DNA of 64,000 nt from Opeltia flavorubescens (taxonomy: Eukaryota > Ascomycota > Lecanoromycetes > Teloschistales > Teloschistaceae), in NCBI GenBank assembly GCA_000442125.1, contig KE546969.1, positions 1,887,712 to 1,951,711 on the forward strand, written 5' to 3'. The translations under genes were made by a program, and so were the position numbers. Below, piece after piece: positions 1-10,672 of the stretch (position 1 is its first letter; the number at the start of each line of letters is the position of its first letter). The notes under the pieces were generated by a model. That model was not told the DNA's origin. It saw only the letters and a list, made by a program, of their open reading frames with translations, and made no database searches.

Positions 1-1247
1 TGAAGTATGGTTATTGAACTCGCACGTTTAGATGGGATAATGTAAATGAAATACCTTATCAAAGTAGATTTCCTGCATAGATTCTAGCGAATGTGCAAAT
101 GAATTTGCCAAGCTCTCTACCAAATCAGTCCTTAACAGTTCATTCGCAGCGTCGTAATCACACCATCTTCCCTTCGTCTGATGTCGATCAAAAGCTTGGC
201 AATCATTCGACGGCGAAAAACAATCCGGAAGTAGAGTCTGCTAACTTACTATCCCAGATATCCAGTCATGAAACATGAGTCTCAACCAGTAATACACCCA
301 GCTCTCCATCCTGCTCCATTTATTGCAGCTCCGTGAGCTTTATAGAGACGTCTCCTACAAATCCTCCACCGCTATGATCTATAGCCTACCCACCGATATA
401 GCTTTTGCACGACCTCTTTCCCGTCTACATTCTTCAACTGTTATCACGTGATAAAATGGGTTTACAACTAATTAGGTATCACTAGTTCTTATTATTGTAT
501 AAAAATTGTTTTTTTAGAACCTCAGGAATAATACAGAGAGCCTTGAGCATACAGATCAATGTGGATTAGTATATCACAAGCGTTGTTGTGATGAGATTCT
601 CCGGGTGCCAAGGTGTCGTTATTCTTGTGAAAGCTTGGCTGTGCTTGAGCTACGGTTGGGCCAGCCGAGCCTCCAATTCGATCTATGATGGAAAGACAGT
701 TGCCTCGGGTATAGCTTATTGTCGAGTGAATGTGTGTGAAATTACCCAAAAGTTGGTGTAGAGGCGCTAGTGCCTGATCAAGATTAGTGCAGCGGGTAGC
801 CACTGCTCGGTGAATTGCGCACGTGATTGGCATGAACACTACGAGAATAAATCATCTACGAGTGCATGAGTCCAAGCTTCCTAAGCAGTTCGTATGAAAA
901 TTAATACCGAAATCTGTCTGGGCAGGATCGATAGGCTTCCTTGGTTTGGATAAGCAGGGTACTGTATCACCAGTACAGTGGGTAACCCAATTCCTTCGTC
1001 TCTATGACAAACTTCGGTGCTTGTGCGTCTAACTATTCCACTTGGTAGCAGGTGCGGTGCGCAAGAGAAAGGAGGTCGTGAAGAACTTTTTTGATGAGTC
1101 TCATGTCATCGCAGAGTACTAGACTGCATTCTCGGAAGGATCTGAAAGTCCTTTGAAGTGCGCTGTTGCCTAGCGTCCTCAAGGTATAGAGTAGCTCCTA
1201 CAGATCGACTGCGCTGGGTATCTACTCATTTAAATCTTAAATCCGGT
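1..1247. other. Gene-poor left edge
   Basis: I see no convincing gene here. Open frames at 93-278 (+) and 522-839 (-) have no recognisable composition, signal peptide or motif and are probably chance. The last part (about 1158-1247) is open in frame with the F-box gene that follows, but reads like untranslated leader. Confidence 0.5.
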
Positions 1248-2654
1248 ATGGTCGGTTTATTTCAGCTGCCGAATGAGGTCCTCGGGCGAATAATCCAAGT
1301 AGCCGATCCTTCAGACCTCGAGTCCCTCGCCTACTCGAGTAAATTTATGTACGCTCTCGCTGGAAGAGCCTTGAAACGACATAGAAAACTGGAAAGATAC
1401 TCCGTCCTTGATTTTAGCCATTTCAGAGATTCTGCCGAAAAACCAGTAGCGAACGATAGGACTAATCCTTTGCTACTGCTTATCAGCATCATCCAGGACC
1501 CTGAGGTAGTTGATGGGCCTAAGAAGCTGCGTCTGGGCCCTATACTCGACGTTGATGATATCCATGAGAGAATTATGCAAGAGATTAAAAAGCAATCGCG
1601 CGCTATCGAGGCGTTGATCCGAGAATGTTGCTTTATCCCGGAGGCCAAGCGAGAGGAGTGGTTAAACAACTTCATCAAGTGGAATGATCGCGACGCCGCA
1701 ATTGCTCTACTGATTACTCTACTTCCAAACCTAGAGATCCTNGATGCTTTGGACTGGTCTTATCTTGACGGAATCATAGCGACCCGCAACATGGTTGATA
1801 ATATTACTAAAGCCAACCTGGACAAAGAGTCGCCTTTACATGGTAAAGCGATGACACATTTACAGGAGTTCCATATGTGCCGTTCTGACGAATATGCCGA
1901 GAATATGGATGACTATGCCCCTTTCGCGATATTACCGTCCATGCGGGTCTTGAGCGGCAGTCATATTGCAGGTCTAAACTTCACATGGGCTCCCAGCTGC
2001 ATCGGCGAGTTTTTCAACATCACCGAGATCAATTTCACCTACAGCGCCATAGAGCTAGATTCGTTCGAGACAATGCTCTCCCGGATTTCGGGCCTGAAGA
2101 AATTTACCTACAGCCTCGGAGATTACATGGTAGCACTTACGTCCTATAGTCCCTGGGGGTACGTCGAAGCGCTCCGGAGGTATGCGGCCTCGACCCTGGA
2201 ACTCCTGGATATCACTGTAGAGGGCCCCCGATATTTACTCTCGCACGAGGATAAAGAAAGAGAGTTTATAGGATCGCTGGAGGTGTTCAGATGCTTGAAG
2301 TTTGTCCGGCTGAACGACGTTGCTTTCCAGAAGATTAAAGAAATAGGTAATGACCATGAGCCTTTACTCGAGGGTGAAATCCGCAGAGAAGACTTGGATG
2401 GCTCTGTTTTCAAAGTGGAGATCTATCGATTGATTGATGTACTTCCACCCTCTGTCGAATCTGTGACACTATTAATCACGACGGAGGATCAAGATTTGTG
2501 GCGAATGTTCCGAGGATTGGTGGGTAGGAACCAAATTGATTTACCAAGATTACACAGTATCAGCCTTGAAGGCTGGGATCCATTGGAGATGGAAATGAGG
2601 GGGTCATTGAAAGGAGTAGGCATTGAGTTGAAGAACTGGGATGTTACGCTTTAA
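1248..2654 (+). CDS. F-box domain protein
   Basis: Probable substrate-receptor subunit of an SCF-type ubiquitin ligase; the F-box would bind Skp1 and the rest would choose the target. The N-terminus reads LFQLPNEVLGRIIQ followed by DLESLAYSSKFMYALA, the typical fungal F-box pattern of LP.E.L..I and L..LA..S. About 430 residues follow with no family I can name and no clear leucine-rich repeats. The frame is open from an upstream ATG at 1158, but that extension (30 residues) is unlike an F-box leader, so I chose the ATG at 1248 immediately before the F-box. There is no intron. The unresolved base at 1742 falls in the third position of a CTN codon and therefore always gives Leu. The target is unknown. 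Confidence 0.75.
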   Translation: MVGLFQLPNEVLGRIIQVADPSDLESLAYSSKFMYALAGRALKRHRKLERYSVLDFSHFRDSAEKPVANDRTNPLLLLISIIQDPEVVDGPKKLRLGPILDVDDIHERIMQEIKKQSRAIEALIRECCFIPEAKREEWLNNFIKWNDRDAAIALLITLLPNLEIXDALDWSYLDGIIATRNMVDNITKANLDKESPLHGKAMTHLQEFHMCRSDEYAENMDDYAPFAILPSMRVLSGSHIAGLNFTWAPSCIGEFFNITEINFTYSAIELDSFETMLSRISGLKKFTYSLGDYMVALTSYSPWGYVEALRRYAASTLELLDITVEGPRYLLSHEDKEREFIGSLEVFRCLKFVRLNDVAFQKIKEIGNDHEPLLEGEIRREDLDGSVFKVEIYRLIDVLPPSVESVTLLITTEDQDLWRMFRGLVGRNQIDLPRLHSISLEGWDPLEMEMRGSLKGVGIELKNWDVTL

Positions 2655-3154
2655 GTGTGCCTTTCTGATCGCGGAGTTCAGAAGGCGTTCCTGTTCTTGC
2701 CACTGATCAGGAATATTGAGGCTTCAATGGCAGGTAATACTTTCATCATAGTCGTCTTTGAGACTATTCTATTCTGACTCACAGCGTTCCACTGGCAACA
2801 GCTGTCTGTTGGCTTATGACAAATTTAACGTCCAAAGGTTACGCTCGTAGCGATTGATGTCTATACCCATAAAGCACAAGTACGAGATCGTACGTGAATA
2901 CCTTTCACTTTTCCGTCAAGCGGGGGTGATGGTAATGCTCACACCAGTGAATTATATATCTACTTTCAAAGGAGGTATTGTTAGCACAAACTTGCTCAAA
3001 GGAGCTCAAAAAGCCCTAAACTAATTAGGGCTTAGCATATATATAGGCAACAGTATATAAGGGTCCTCCGGTTGAACATCATACTTCGAATAAGATTCAA
3101 ATCACTGACTGCCCTTTCGCAGCAGTGGACAGAGATATTACGAGACCTTGAAAG
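2655..3154 (+). promoter_or_regulatory. Promoter of the 2EXR-type gene, with inverted repeat and TATA
   Basis: A TATA-like element (TATATAA, 3054-3060) lies about 95 bp before the ATG of the next gene. Just upstream, 3011-3019 and 3025-3033 form a perfect 9-bp inverted repeat, AAGCCCTAA and TTAGGGCTT with a 5-base spacer, which contains single telomere-type hexamers in opposite orientation. The rest of the interval shows nothing. Confidence 0.45.
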
Positions 3155-4300
3155 ATGGCGCACACCTGGTTGCGAAATGATATTCAAGAAAAGCACCAGG
3201 CTAAATCCCCCCAGTTAATTCCCATCTCTCCTCGTTCACCTCAATCGGACAGCGCATTCTTCACGTACCTTCCTTCAGAGATACGCATAAAAATATATGA
3301 AGCTACTCTAACTCCCAAGCCCGCTTTCACATCGATCAATTTCCGACGGAACAGGACGCAGCGAGCCGATGAGGCTAACAACGCAGGTGCTAGCACCTCT
3401 CTTCTCGCTACCTGCACACGCATATACACCGAAACATACTGTCTTCTCTACAAGCTTAACGAAATCAACGTATCGCTAGAAGGAAGTTACAGCGCAATGA
3501 CTCCTCTGCTTGACTCCATGCGCGGGAGACAGCGGAAACAATACGTTTTTCCGCCACGAGGAGACCTTACTTTTTCCGATGCCGGTGATGTGCAATTGCC
3601 AGAAATTACATATGGTGGTTGGCGGCACTATCTTCGACCGGAACAGTGGGCGGTAGCAACCTTGGCATTTTACATCGACCCGTACTGGCCTTCGTGGTCG
3701 AATCTGGGGGCTGATTGCCTTGCGTGGTGGACGAAGGACCCAGTTGTACGGCCGAGGGAAGTCAGATTGGTGATTTGGGTGGTCGCGCAATTTGATAGTA
3801 CGTAAGCTTCTAATGGTTCAACATCCATGGTACTCCACAGTCCAAGGGCATTTACTAGACTCTTTTCCACGAAGACATGCCCCCCAATTTTAATTACGAC
3901 ACCGTTACTGGAGTATGCTAATTCCAGAATCCTGACAGGCATACCCTTCCAAATGGGCAGAATCACCCAAGCTATGAAACATGCAAAGGGCCTGAAAAAA
4001 GGCGTGCTGGAGCTAAGAACCTTGAGGGGAAGGGAGAAAAGGCTGGATGAGTACATTCTTAAACTCTTGGAGACACCCATCGGCTTGGCGGAAGGTGGGG
4101 TCTTGAAGTGGGATAAAAAGATTCCAATCGTGTGGGACGGAGAGAAGGAGACAGAATATACGAAGGTGGGAATGGATCCGGAAGATTGTGTTGTTGACAG
4201 CTTCAGTATTCCGTCTGAAGAGAAGGGGTATCAGCACGAGCCGGAGGAGATGGAGTGGATTTGGTGGATTAGGATTGGCTGGATTGTGACGGATCTGTGA
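3155..4300 (+). CDS. 2EXR/F-box-like domain protein, junction or nonsense codon at 3803 unresolved
   Basis: Two long frames in the same phase (3155-3805 and 3827-4300) are separated by one TAA at 3803-3805. The N-terminal half has FFTYLPSEIRIKIYEATL, the LP.EIR..IY signature of fungal 2EXR/F-box-like proteins, then LLATCTRIYTETY, the usual second block. The C-terminal half is acidic and tryptophan-rich with no known motif. A splice using GTAAGC at 3802 and CAG at 3838-3840 removes the stop and keeps frame, with a CTAAT branch-like site, but the intron would be only 39 nt, shorter than the others here (49-247 nt). The other reading is one exon with a nonsense mutation. Function is unknown; relatives are very numerous in these fungi. 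Confidence 0.6.
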
Positions 4301-5773
4301 AGTGATCAGCTCATGTGTTGGTCCCATGCAAATGATGCATCCCCAATGAAGTCTTGGACTTAGTAGATTCTCAAATTGTTGAAGTCGAGACTTATTGCTG
4401 TAACCAAAACTGGGTTTTCGAGAGGAAAGTCCGCGCGATGGAATGGTTGATGCCAACGGCTTCCAAAAATGACAGAGTATCTTTTGATAATGGGTGTCAG
4501 GTAAGCACGAAATCTTATCTTTCAGACGTCTTCTCCCGAAGAGAAAAACATATCCAGTCGTGTGCGGAGGCAATACAATAACCGGATGGACTAATTCAAC
4601 TGATGGACCGTTCGATAAGTTGATTCCTGCTTCGTATGCAGCGGGTATGATAAGACCGATTGAGAAGAGCTACTTAGTGATGCCGTTACTCGTGAGTGCT
4701 ACCGCCATACGAAGGTTGTCAAACAAGTTCTCAATCATGTAGCAATGTCTAGAGCCAGTGAATGCGTATATCAGGACAGGGTGTTCGATTCCCCAGCCAC
4801 GAAGTTTAGGTTGGATTCAACGTCGCATGTATGTACAGCTTTAGACCCAAAAAAAATGGAGATCATTCAGAATTGGTTGTGATAGTTGCTTGATATCGGC
4901 CTCTAACGAACGAGATCTATATTAGTAAAGAGGGGAAGATATTTTGAATGCTACACTAAAGCTATCGACCCACTCTTCTACGCATTCAATATATTCCTTT
5001 TCATTTGAATTAAGGTATTACTCAAAATATATAGTATGCTCATTCGTCAAATTCGATGTCGGGAAAGCTTTGACAAGTGATAATTTTGCTATATCGTAAA
5101 GCGGGTAATTATCTGGCACCGTAGTAATCATGAAGACCTCGGTTCGGAAGAAATCCAGCATATCGGAAGCAAGAACCGCAATTTATCAAGGATAAATTTA
5201 CCGAGCCGTCAAATTCAAAGCGCCTTACAGTGCATAGAGTATAGGATATCCGGATAATACACTCTTTCGCGAAGCGACTTAGCGAGATTGCAGCGCTTGT
5301 TACATAAGCCTTGGCGAAGGATTCTTAAGTACGCGCATTCCAGCAGCCATATAAAACTACGCTTAAGCGATAATGCACTAGAGCTGTCAAGGCTGTCAGC
5401 ACTAGCTGATGAAACAGCGGGAAAGGTGGATATACTAGCTTCAGATAGGTTGATAAAGTGTAGTGGTCCGCTTCTTGATCTTCAAGCTACTGGCGTCAAC
5501 GTTGACATCCACAAGACTATCGGGTATTCAGCCATTCAGCCTAGAGGGTGAACCCAGGCGTAAATAGTATATAGCTACAGTTCGTCAAGTTTCAGGGTTC
5601 AGGTTTTGTCTTTGCCCTGATGAAGCCTTTTGATCTACACAGTCATTGATCATCCTAATAGTCGCTCTTTCCCTCAGGAGTCACGGCTGGAATATCCCGG
5701 AGCCTACGATCATTTTACAAAACTTTATCGCAACTTTTCACCACTCGATCCTTTATAGTATAGTTGCATAGCT
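4301..5773. other. Intergenic, no supported gene
   Basis: Short frames at 4354-4742 and 5288-5551 have no recognisable content. A TATA-like TATAGTATA at about 5754 sits just before the next ATG. Nothing else is seen. Confidence 0.5.
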
Positions 5774-6649
5774 ATGCTTTACCCACAGATCTTAACTCTC
5801 TTAGCTTCGACTTTACTGTGCATCCAAGCTGCTTCCATTCGCCAAATAGACCGGCGCATAATACCAGGTGGACAGCTAGCCAATTTCTACCAAAGCGCCC
5901 ATAACTTCTGGTTCAAAGATGAATACGGCGGTCGCTATAGCGTGGAACTCGACGCCGAAACTCTCTGTGGCGACGAGATCATCAGCAATTACTTCTCAGC
6001 CAGCTCGGGTGACAGTAACGCCGATCGTTCGACAACCTTGGCACATATGCTCCAAGATTTTGATGCTGGCTCCAAATCATCTGCGTACGATTCGGCCCTG
6101 GATGCTTTAGAAGCAGCACAATCCTCGGCTTTTAATCAGTTGAGCGCTTGTAACGAGCTGTCGTATGATGGGACGACGACTATTCGGAACTCGGCTGCTG
6201 ATCGGCATAATTGGATTAAGGCTGCTAATAATGGCTCTATCACGGCCACGATGATCAAGGGCACTGGTACCGTTATCACGGCTGGACTTAGTCTTACGGC
6301 TACTTTTCTGTCCGACCAAGAGGCTAAGCTGGTAACCTCGGCCATTGCAGGAGGAGTGGCGACGGTATTGCTTTTTATCTTGAACGCTATAGTCGAATGG
6401 GTTAAGAATCAGGGTGCTTTGGATAAGAGTGATGCAGTGATACTTAAGACTTTTGCCGAATGGTCGAGGTCGACGCTTGTGACTACGGAGCAGGAGCTTA
6501 TGTGCTATTCAACCCACGACGCTCTTGAGAATGCCAATCAGATTGTTGGACAGGATAGTTCTTCTTTGGGGATGTTTGGGTTGGTTTCTGGGGACCAAGT
6601 AGCCGGGGCATTGAGGACAAGCCGAAGCTGTGGCACTTTGAATTATTAG
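5774..6649 (+). CDS. Secreted protein of unknown function, 291 aa
   Basis: The first 20 residues (MLYPQILTLLASTLLCIQAA) are a clear secretion signal. The mature part is rich in Ser, Ala, Asn and Asp and has few cysteines (the ones after the signal are near residues 64, 130, 244 and 286), enough for two disulphides. Two hydrophobic stretches occur at about 160-180 (IKGTGTVITAGLSLTATFL) and 190-211 (AIAGGVATVLLFILNAIVEW). They could be membrane-inserting helices or a buried hairpin. I do not recognise the family. It is a single exon with no introns. A secreted protein with internal hydrophobic helices could be a membrane-active or host-facing protein, but that is inference; a GPI-free cell-surface protein is equally possible. 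Confidence 0.7.
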   Translation: MLYPQILTLLASTLLCIQAASIRQIDRRIIPGGQLANFYQSAHNFWFKDEYGGRYSVELDAETLCGDEIISNYFSASSGDSNADRSTTLAHMLQDFDAGSKSSAYDSALDALEAAQSSAFNQLSACNELSYDGTTTIRNSAADRHNWIKAANNGSITATMIKGTGTVITAGLSLTATFLSDQEAKLVTSAIAGGVATVLLFILNAIVEWVKNQGALDKSDAVILKTFAEWSRSTLVTTEQELMCYSTHDALENANQIVGQDSSSLGMFGLVSGDQVAGALRTSRSCGTLNY

Positions 6650-9460
6650 CTTGGATTTTAATTGTCCGTTCCGCCATATGAAATTGGAGTTGGCGAAGTC
6701 AAGCCAAGGCAAACATCTGGGAGTGACCTGTACAGTGAACCAAGTTGTCTAAACGGTGTGATGCAGCAAGACCACTGATCCTAGTGAACAACAGCATTTC
6801 CAATGTATGAGCAGCTCGTTAGGACTCGTGGATGAGGACCATACCCTGCCGATTTCGCTCACCTTATCAAAAGTATTCAAGCAACACAGCAATGTGCATT
6901 CATGCATCATCTATGACTCGTTATACCGCAGAGTGATCTAATCTTTGCTTACGCCAGTATTGATGAGTCTGCTATTGTGTCCTTCCTTTTGTTCTTTCCC
7001 AAAAGGCTGCCAGGTACTTTCGCCCCAGGGTTCAAAGAACGCGCCTTCGCCGTTCACATGGACTTGATGCCGGAGCATTACTTGGTTGGTGATATTGCGA
7101 GTTGCTGATACGATGCTAAACTACCTACCGTATTGACGAACAAGCGTGTATCGGGTTGTCGCTTCCGCCGACGGGCGATCTGTAGGACTTCGTATGAACT
7201 TGTGAAGATGAGAAATGGGGGACCAATAGGCATTGCGTTGTCCTCATGGTAATTCCTGAGCCGGATAAGGTACTGTCGTAGTTGGGTTGGTTGTTCCGAG
7301 TGTAACGGAGCATTTCGTTCTTGACGTCCTCTATTCGAACCGACTGATCTATGCCGCTGACTGTGACCTGCTTGTCCTCAATCCTATGCGCACTTTGCTT
7401 GTGTACACCTCTTCAACCAATTTCTCCTCTATCTCATTTCCCACTTTCTGCATGGGCTGCTCTCTTAATGCGCCCTCGCCTCATTACACCAGATCTTGCT
7501 CTGCCAGGGTGTCTTTCCCTGTAAGACTTCAAACCACAGATGTATTTTTCCTTCGAAGTGAGATCTTAGCTGTGTCGGAAACACTCGTCATGGGAGATTT
7601 AAACAAGCGCCAAAGTGGATTCGGCTTTGGCTGCTTTTGGGGGCTTGCGGGATTCGATGACTGCGTCGCACTGAGGAGTGTTCTTGGGAGGAGTCTGGTC
7701 AATAGACGATCTCCCATCGAGTGCTAGGAGAAAGAGGCCCTACTTCCTGACGTCCATCGCAGCAGCCTGAGTTTGAATAGGTCATTGCGACCAGTAGTGA
7801 CCAGATGCCCATTATTTCTGGTTAAAGCTACGGCTAGGGCCTGGGAATGAAATGCTCGTTGACAGAGGGTTTGCAACAGATGAGGGTACTCCGGACAGTC
7901 AATATCCGCCAGTTTAAAGATCTAGTATCGAAATGAAAGATGCCTCATCCCCGACCTCGCGGAGACTTTTGCATTTGGATCAAGGGCGACTTCAAGAAAC
8001 TCGCGGTTGGAACGAATAGGATTGGCGATACCTCCGGCAAATAATTGTCTAGCAGCCGATGGCCTGGTGCATTGACAAGATAGTATCGACATGATTCGAA
8101 AAGAAACCCCCCTCAACACAGATATCCCACCCCAGTATCTCAACAGCATTCATCAAAGCTGAGCTGAGTATCGCCCAACAAGAACACGACTCCAGTCTCC
8201 ACAATCCTATGACTCCTCCAGAGTCTCCACATCATCCATTGAAAGTAGCATCTCTAGGACTCATCTACGTCCCCATGATCCTATCAGAGCTGAAAGCCCA
8301 GCTCCCCAATGTCACCTGTAGCTGGGAGCCACCAACATAATTCTCAACGGCATCTCCCAGGGCTGATAGCTGACGGACTCATTCTAGAGGTCCCAAGCAT
8401 CCACTGCAGCTGACCAAGCTTCCATCTCGCTTGTGTTCCGAAAACATCTCTTAGCCGAATTGCTTGACCCTTGCATTTCCGAGCTCGAAAACCAGCTCCT
8501 AACACGAGTACGGGTGAATCTGTACTCATTATGATCTGGATAATGTATCATCCCCCCAGATTTCTAATCGTTCTATGCCCCAAGCAACATCCCAGTTGTC
8601 TGGGCACAATCATCGCAAAGGCTTTATGAACCTTATACCCTTTTGCGCCTGCTGCCTGCACCCTCATTCATCATTGAGTTATACGGTAAAATTAGAAATG
8701 ATTAGGTTTCGACCCAGGATCGATGCCAATACAGTTGTTAGATCCTTAGTCCTTTGATATCAATTTTCCTACATCAATTGGACTCCAAGGTCTGCAATCC
8801 ATCCCGTCCAAAGTCTGAATAGTGCCCATTGAGCTGGCACGATTCCTTCATACTCGACTTCCCGCAATAGCAGAGCTGACGGTCTAATCAACCTTTCAGC
8901 CACCAACGATTGCTGGTATTGAGCACCCATAGTAAGCTACTACGACTTACGCGTTGACCAGCCATGACTTATGACCTTGCGCACCAGCTAGCCGTAGCAA
9001 TATGAGATACTGTGCATGAGTGACATTTCGCTCCATACGGCCGGGGCATGGGAAGGAGACAGATAAGGCTGACGTTCAAAGCAGTTGAGCATGGAGACCC
9101 CTGTATTAAGACTAACGAAACAAATGATTGATTGGATGTCATGTTCTGAGGAGGATTCCCAAGATAGCTAGTGCTTACGCAGTGTTAGCTGCGCCCGCCC
9201 CTCATTTGGAAAATGGTCCCTAATTTGGTGCTTGACAAGCCATTAACCAATCGGAAGCGTTTCGTCGTCTCTAAAAGAGACTCGCCCATTTCCAGGTTTC
9301 ATAATCTCTGCCCGCACCGACCGGCGTCTACCATGCCTGCTGACAGACGCCTCCAACTTTCTGACCGGAAAGCTTCTTCTCCGTCCTATTCTAGAGGATG
9401 ATCCTGGTGACAGCTCCACAGCCTTGCCGTGCGATACAAACTTGACGGACCTCAAACAAG
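6650..9460. other. Long gene-poor interval
   Basis: Several frames of 60-146 codons occur (for example 7287-7727 + and 7922-8149 -), none with convincing coding character. One stretch on the minus strand (6938-7310) looks like a decayed gene and is listed separately. Confidence 0.4.
6938..7310 (-). pseudogene. Decayed coding remnant, unknown family
   Basis: Read on the minus strand, two open segments in different frames look protein-like. The first includes FLIFTSSYEVLQIARRRKR and PDTRLFVNT. After about 30 bases a second segment includes QVHVNGEGAFFEPWGE and then stops at 6938-6940. No start codon and no normal-size intron joins them, so I read this as the 3' end of a broken gene. The family is not identified. 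Confidence 0.25.
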
Positions 9461-9658
9461 TATAAGAGATGCCTTGCGCTCTCTCAAGGAAGTATCTTTC
9501 TCTCTATCGCAATCTACATACGTGAACAGCCTTTCCATTGATTTCCTTAGTCGTTTCCTTATTTCCTTATTTCCTTTGTTCTCTTGTGGAGTTCGGTCTC
9601 TGCCCTCGCTTTTCGTATCTTTCCGAAGTTTTTCTCTGTCCATTGATTCACCACCATC
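9461..9658 (+). promoter_or_regulatory. TATA-like element and pyrimidine-rich leader of the Rds1-like gene
   Basis: TATAAGAG at 9461-9468 is followed by CT-rich tracts up to the ATG at 9659, the arrangement seen before strongly expressed fungal genes. Confidence 0.5.
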
Positions 9659-10672
9659 ATGCACGCCACCCTTCTTACCGCCCTCTCCCTCCTCCTCCCA
9701 TCCACACTTGCCCTCCCCACCCTTATCACCCGCGACCTCTCCACCGATGAAGCAGCCAAACTCGCAGTTGGCGGTCCACCCAACGGCGGCGCACCCAAAG
9801 GCATCTCCCAAGCCGCAATCAAAAACTTCCAAGCCGTCAACTTCCTCGAGAATATCGAATCCTCCTTCTTCGAAACCGGCCTCTACAATCTTAGCAAAAC
9901 CTGGTACCACCACAACCCTTTACTCTTTACCGCCATCGACGTCGTCACCAATGTCCACGCTCAAGAGCTCATCCACGTCGCCACAGCTAAGGGTATCTTA
10001 GAAGCCAACAACGCTACGACATTTGATCGATGCGAATACACGTTCCCCGTGGATAACTCTGCCGAGTTCCTGAGCCTTGCGAATATTATCACTAGTGTGG
10101 GTATTGGCGGTGTCATCAATCTGATCTCAGGCCTCGCGGAATCAGACGCCAAGATCGTGCAAGGTCCTGCTTCTATACTTAGTGCGGAAGCGAGACATGA
10201 TGCTTTCTTTAGAGAAGCACTTGGACTTGTGCCTACGCCTACACCGTTTGATACCCGCCTGAGCGCACAGATGGTTCTTAGCTTCGATAATCAGTTCATC
10301 GTGCCTGGGTCCTGTGGGACGAATATGCCATCTTTCACTCCGTTGCCGGCGCTGAGTATTGTTCCTAGCGAGGAACATCACCATTGGTATCAAGTCCCTG
10401 CTACTGGGACCGGGGTGTCTGTGAAATTTGCGTTTGATACCGCGGAGGTCAAGTTGAGTGGGAAGCCGCTTTTCGTGGGATGGATCAACCAGGCGAATAA
10501 GATTGCCTACAGCCCTGCGACCTTAAATGGAGATGGAGTTGTGGAGACGGTAATTCCCGAGGGGTTGGCGGGGATGGCTTTTGGTGCGCTGACGGAGCAG
10601 GATGCTGCGTTGGATGTTAATGCTTTGACGCCGTTTACTTTGGCGGGGCCGGCGCCGGTGCAGATTTCTTGA
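9659..10672 (+). CDS. Secreted ferritin-like protein, Rds1 (stress response) type
   Basis: A secretion signal (about residues 1-18, MHATLLTALSLLLPSTLA) is followed by a ferritin-like helical domain. Around residues 57-110 are helices with NFLENIESSFFETGLYNL and AQELIHVATAKGILE, and around 170-190 EARHDAFFREALG. The paired Glu and E..H motifs are where ferritin-like proteins bind metal. The C-terminal third is beta-rich with little similarity to known domains. This layout matches fungal Rds1 proteins, first described as induced by nutrient and stress signals; their reaction is not established. It is a single exon with strong codon bias toward C-ending codons in the 5' half, a TATA element and a CT-rich leader, which suggest high expression. 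Confidence 0.75.
   Translation: MHATLLTALSLLLPSTLALPTLITRDLSTDEAAKLAVGGPPNGGAPKGISQAAIKNFQAVNFLENIESSFFETGLYNLSKTWYHHNPLLFTAIDVVTNVHAQELIHVATAKGILEANNATTFDRCEYTFPVDNSAEFLSLANIITSVGIGGVINLISGLAESDAKIVQGPASILSAEARHDAFFREALGLVPTPTPFDTRLSAQMVLSFDNQFIVPGSCGTNMPSFTPLPALSIVPSEEHHHWYQVPATGTGVSVKFAFDTAEVKLSGKPLFVGWINQANKIAYSPATLNGDGVVETVIPEGLAGMAFGALTEQDAALDVNALTPFTLAGPAPVQIS

Noticed and set aside
4770-4795. B-box-like GTTCGATTC suggesting a tRNA
   Set aside because: No A box at a suitable distance and no pairing acceptor or T stem could be formed.
7287-7727. 146-codon plus-strand frame
   Set aside because: Begins at a non-ATG codon, no domain, and overlaps another weak frame on the opposite strand.
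8344-8529. VLVLGAGF-like start suggesting a Rossmann/FAD oxidoreductase
   Set aside because: The glycine pattern is incomplete (no G.G..G) and nothing downstream fits such an enzyme.
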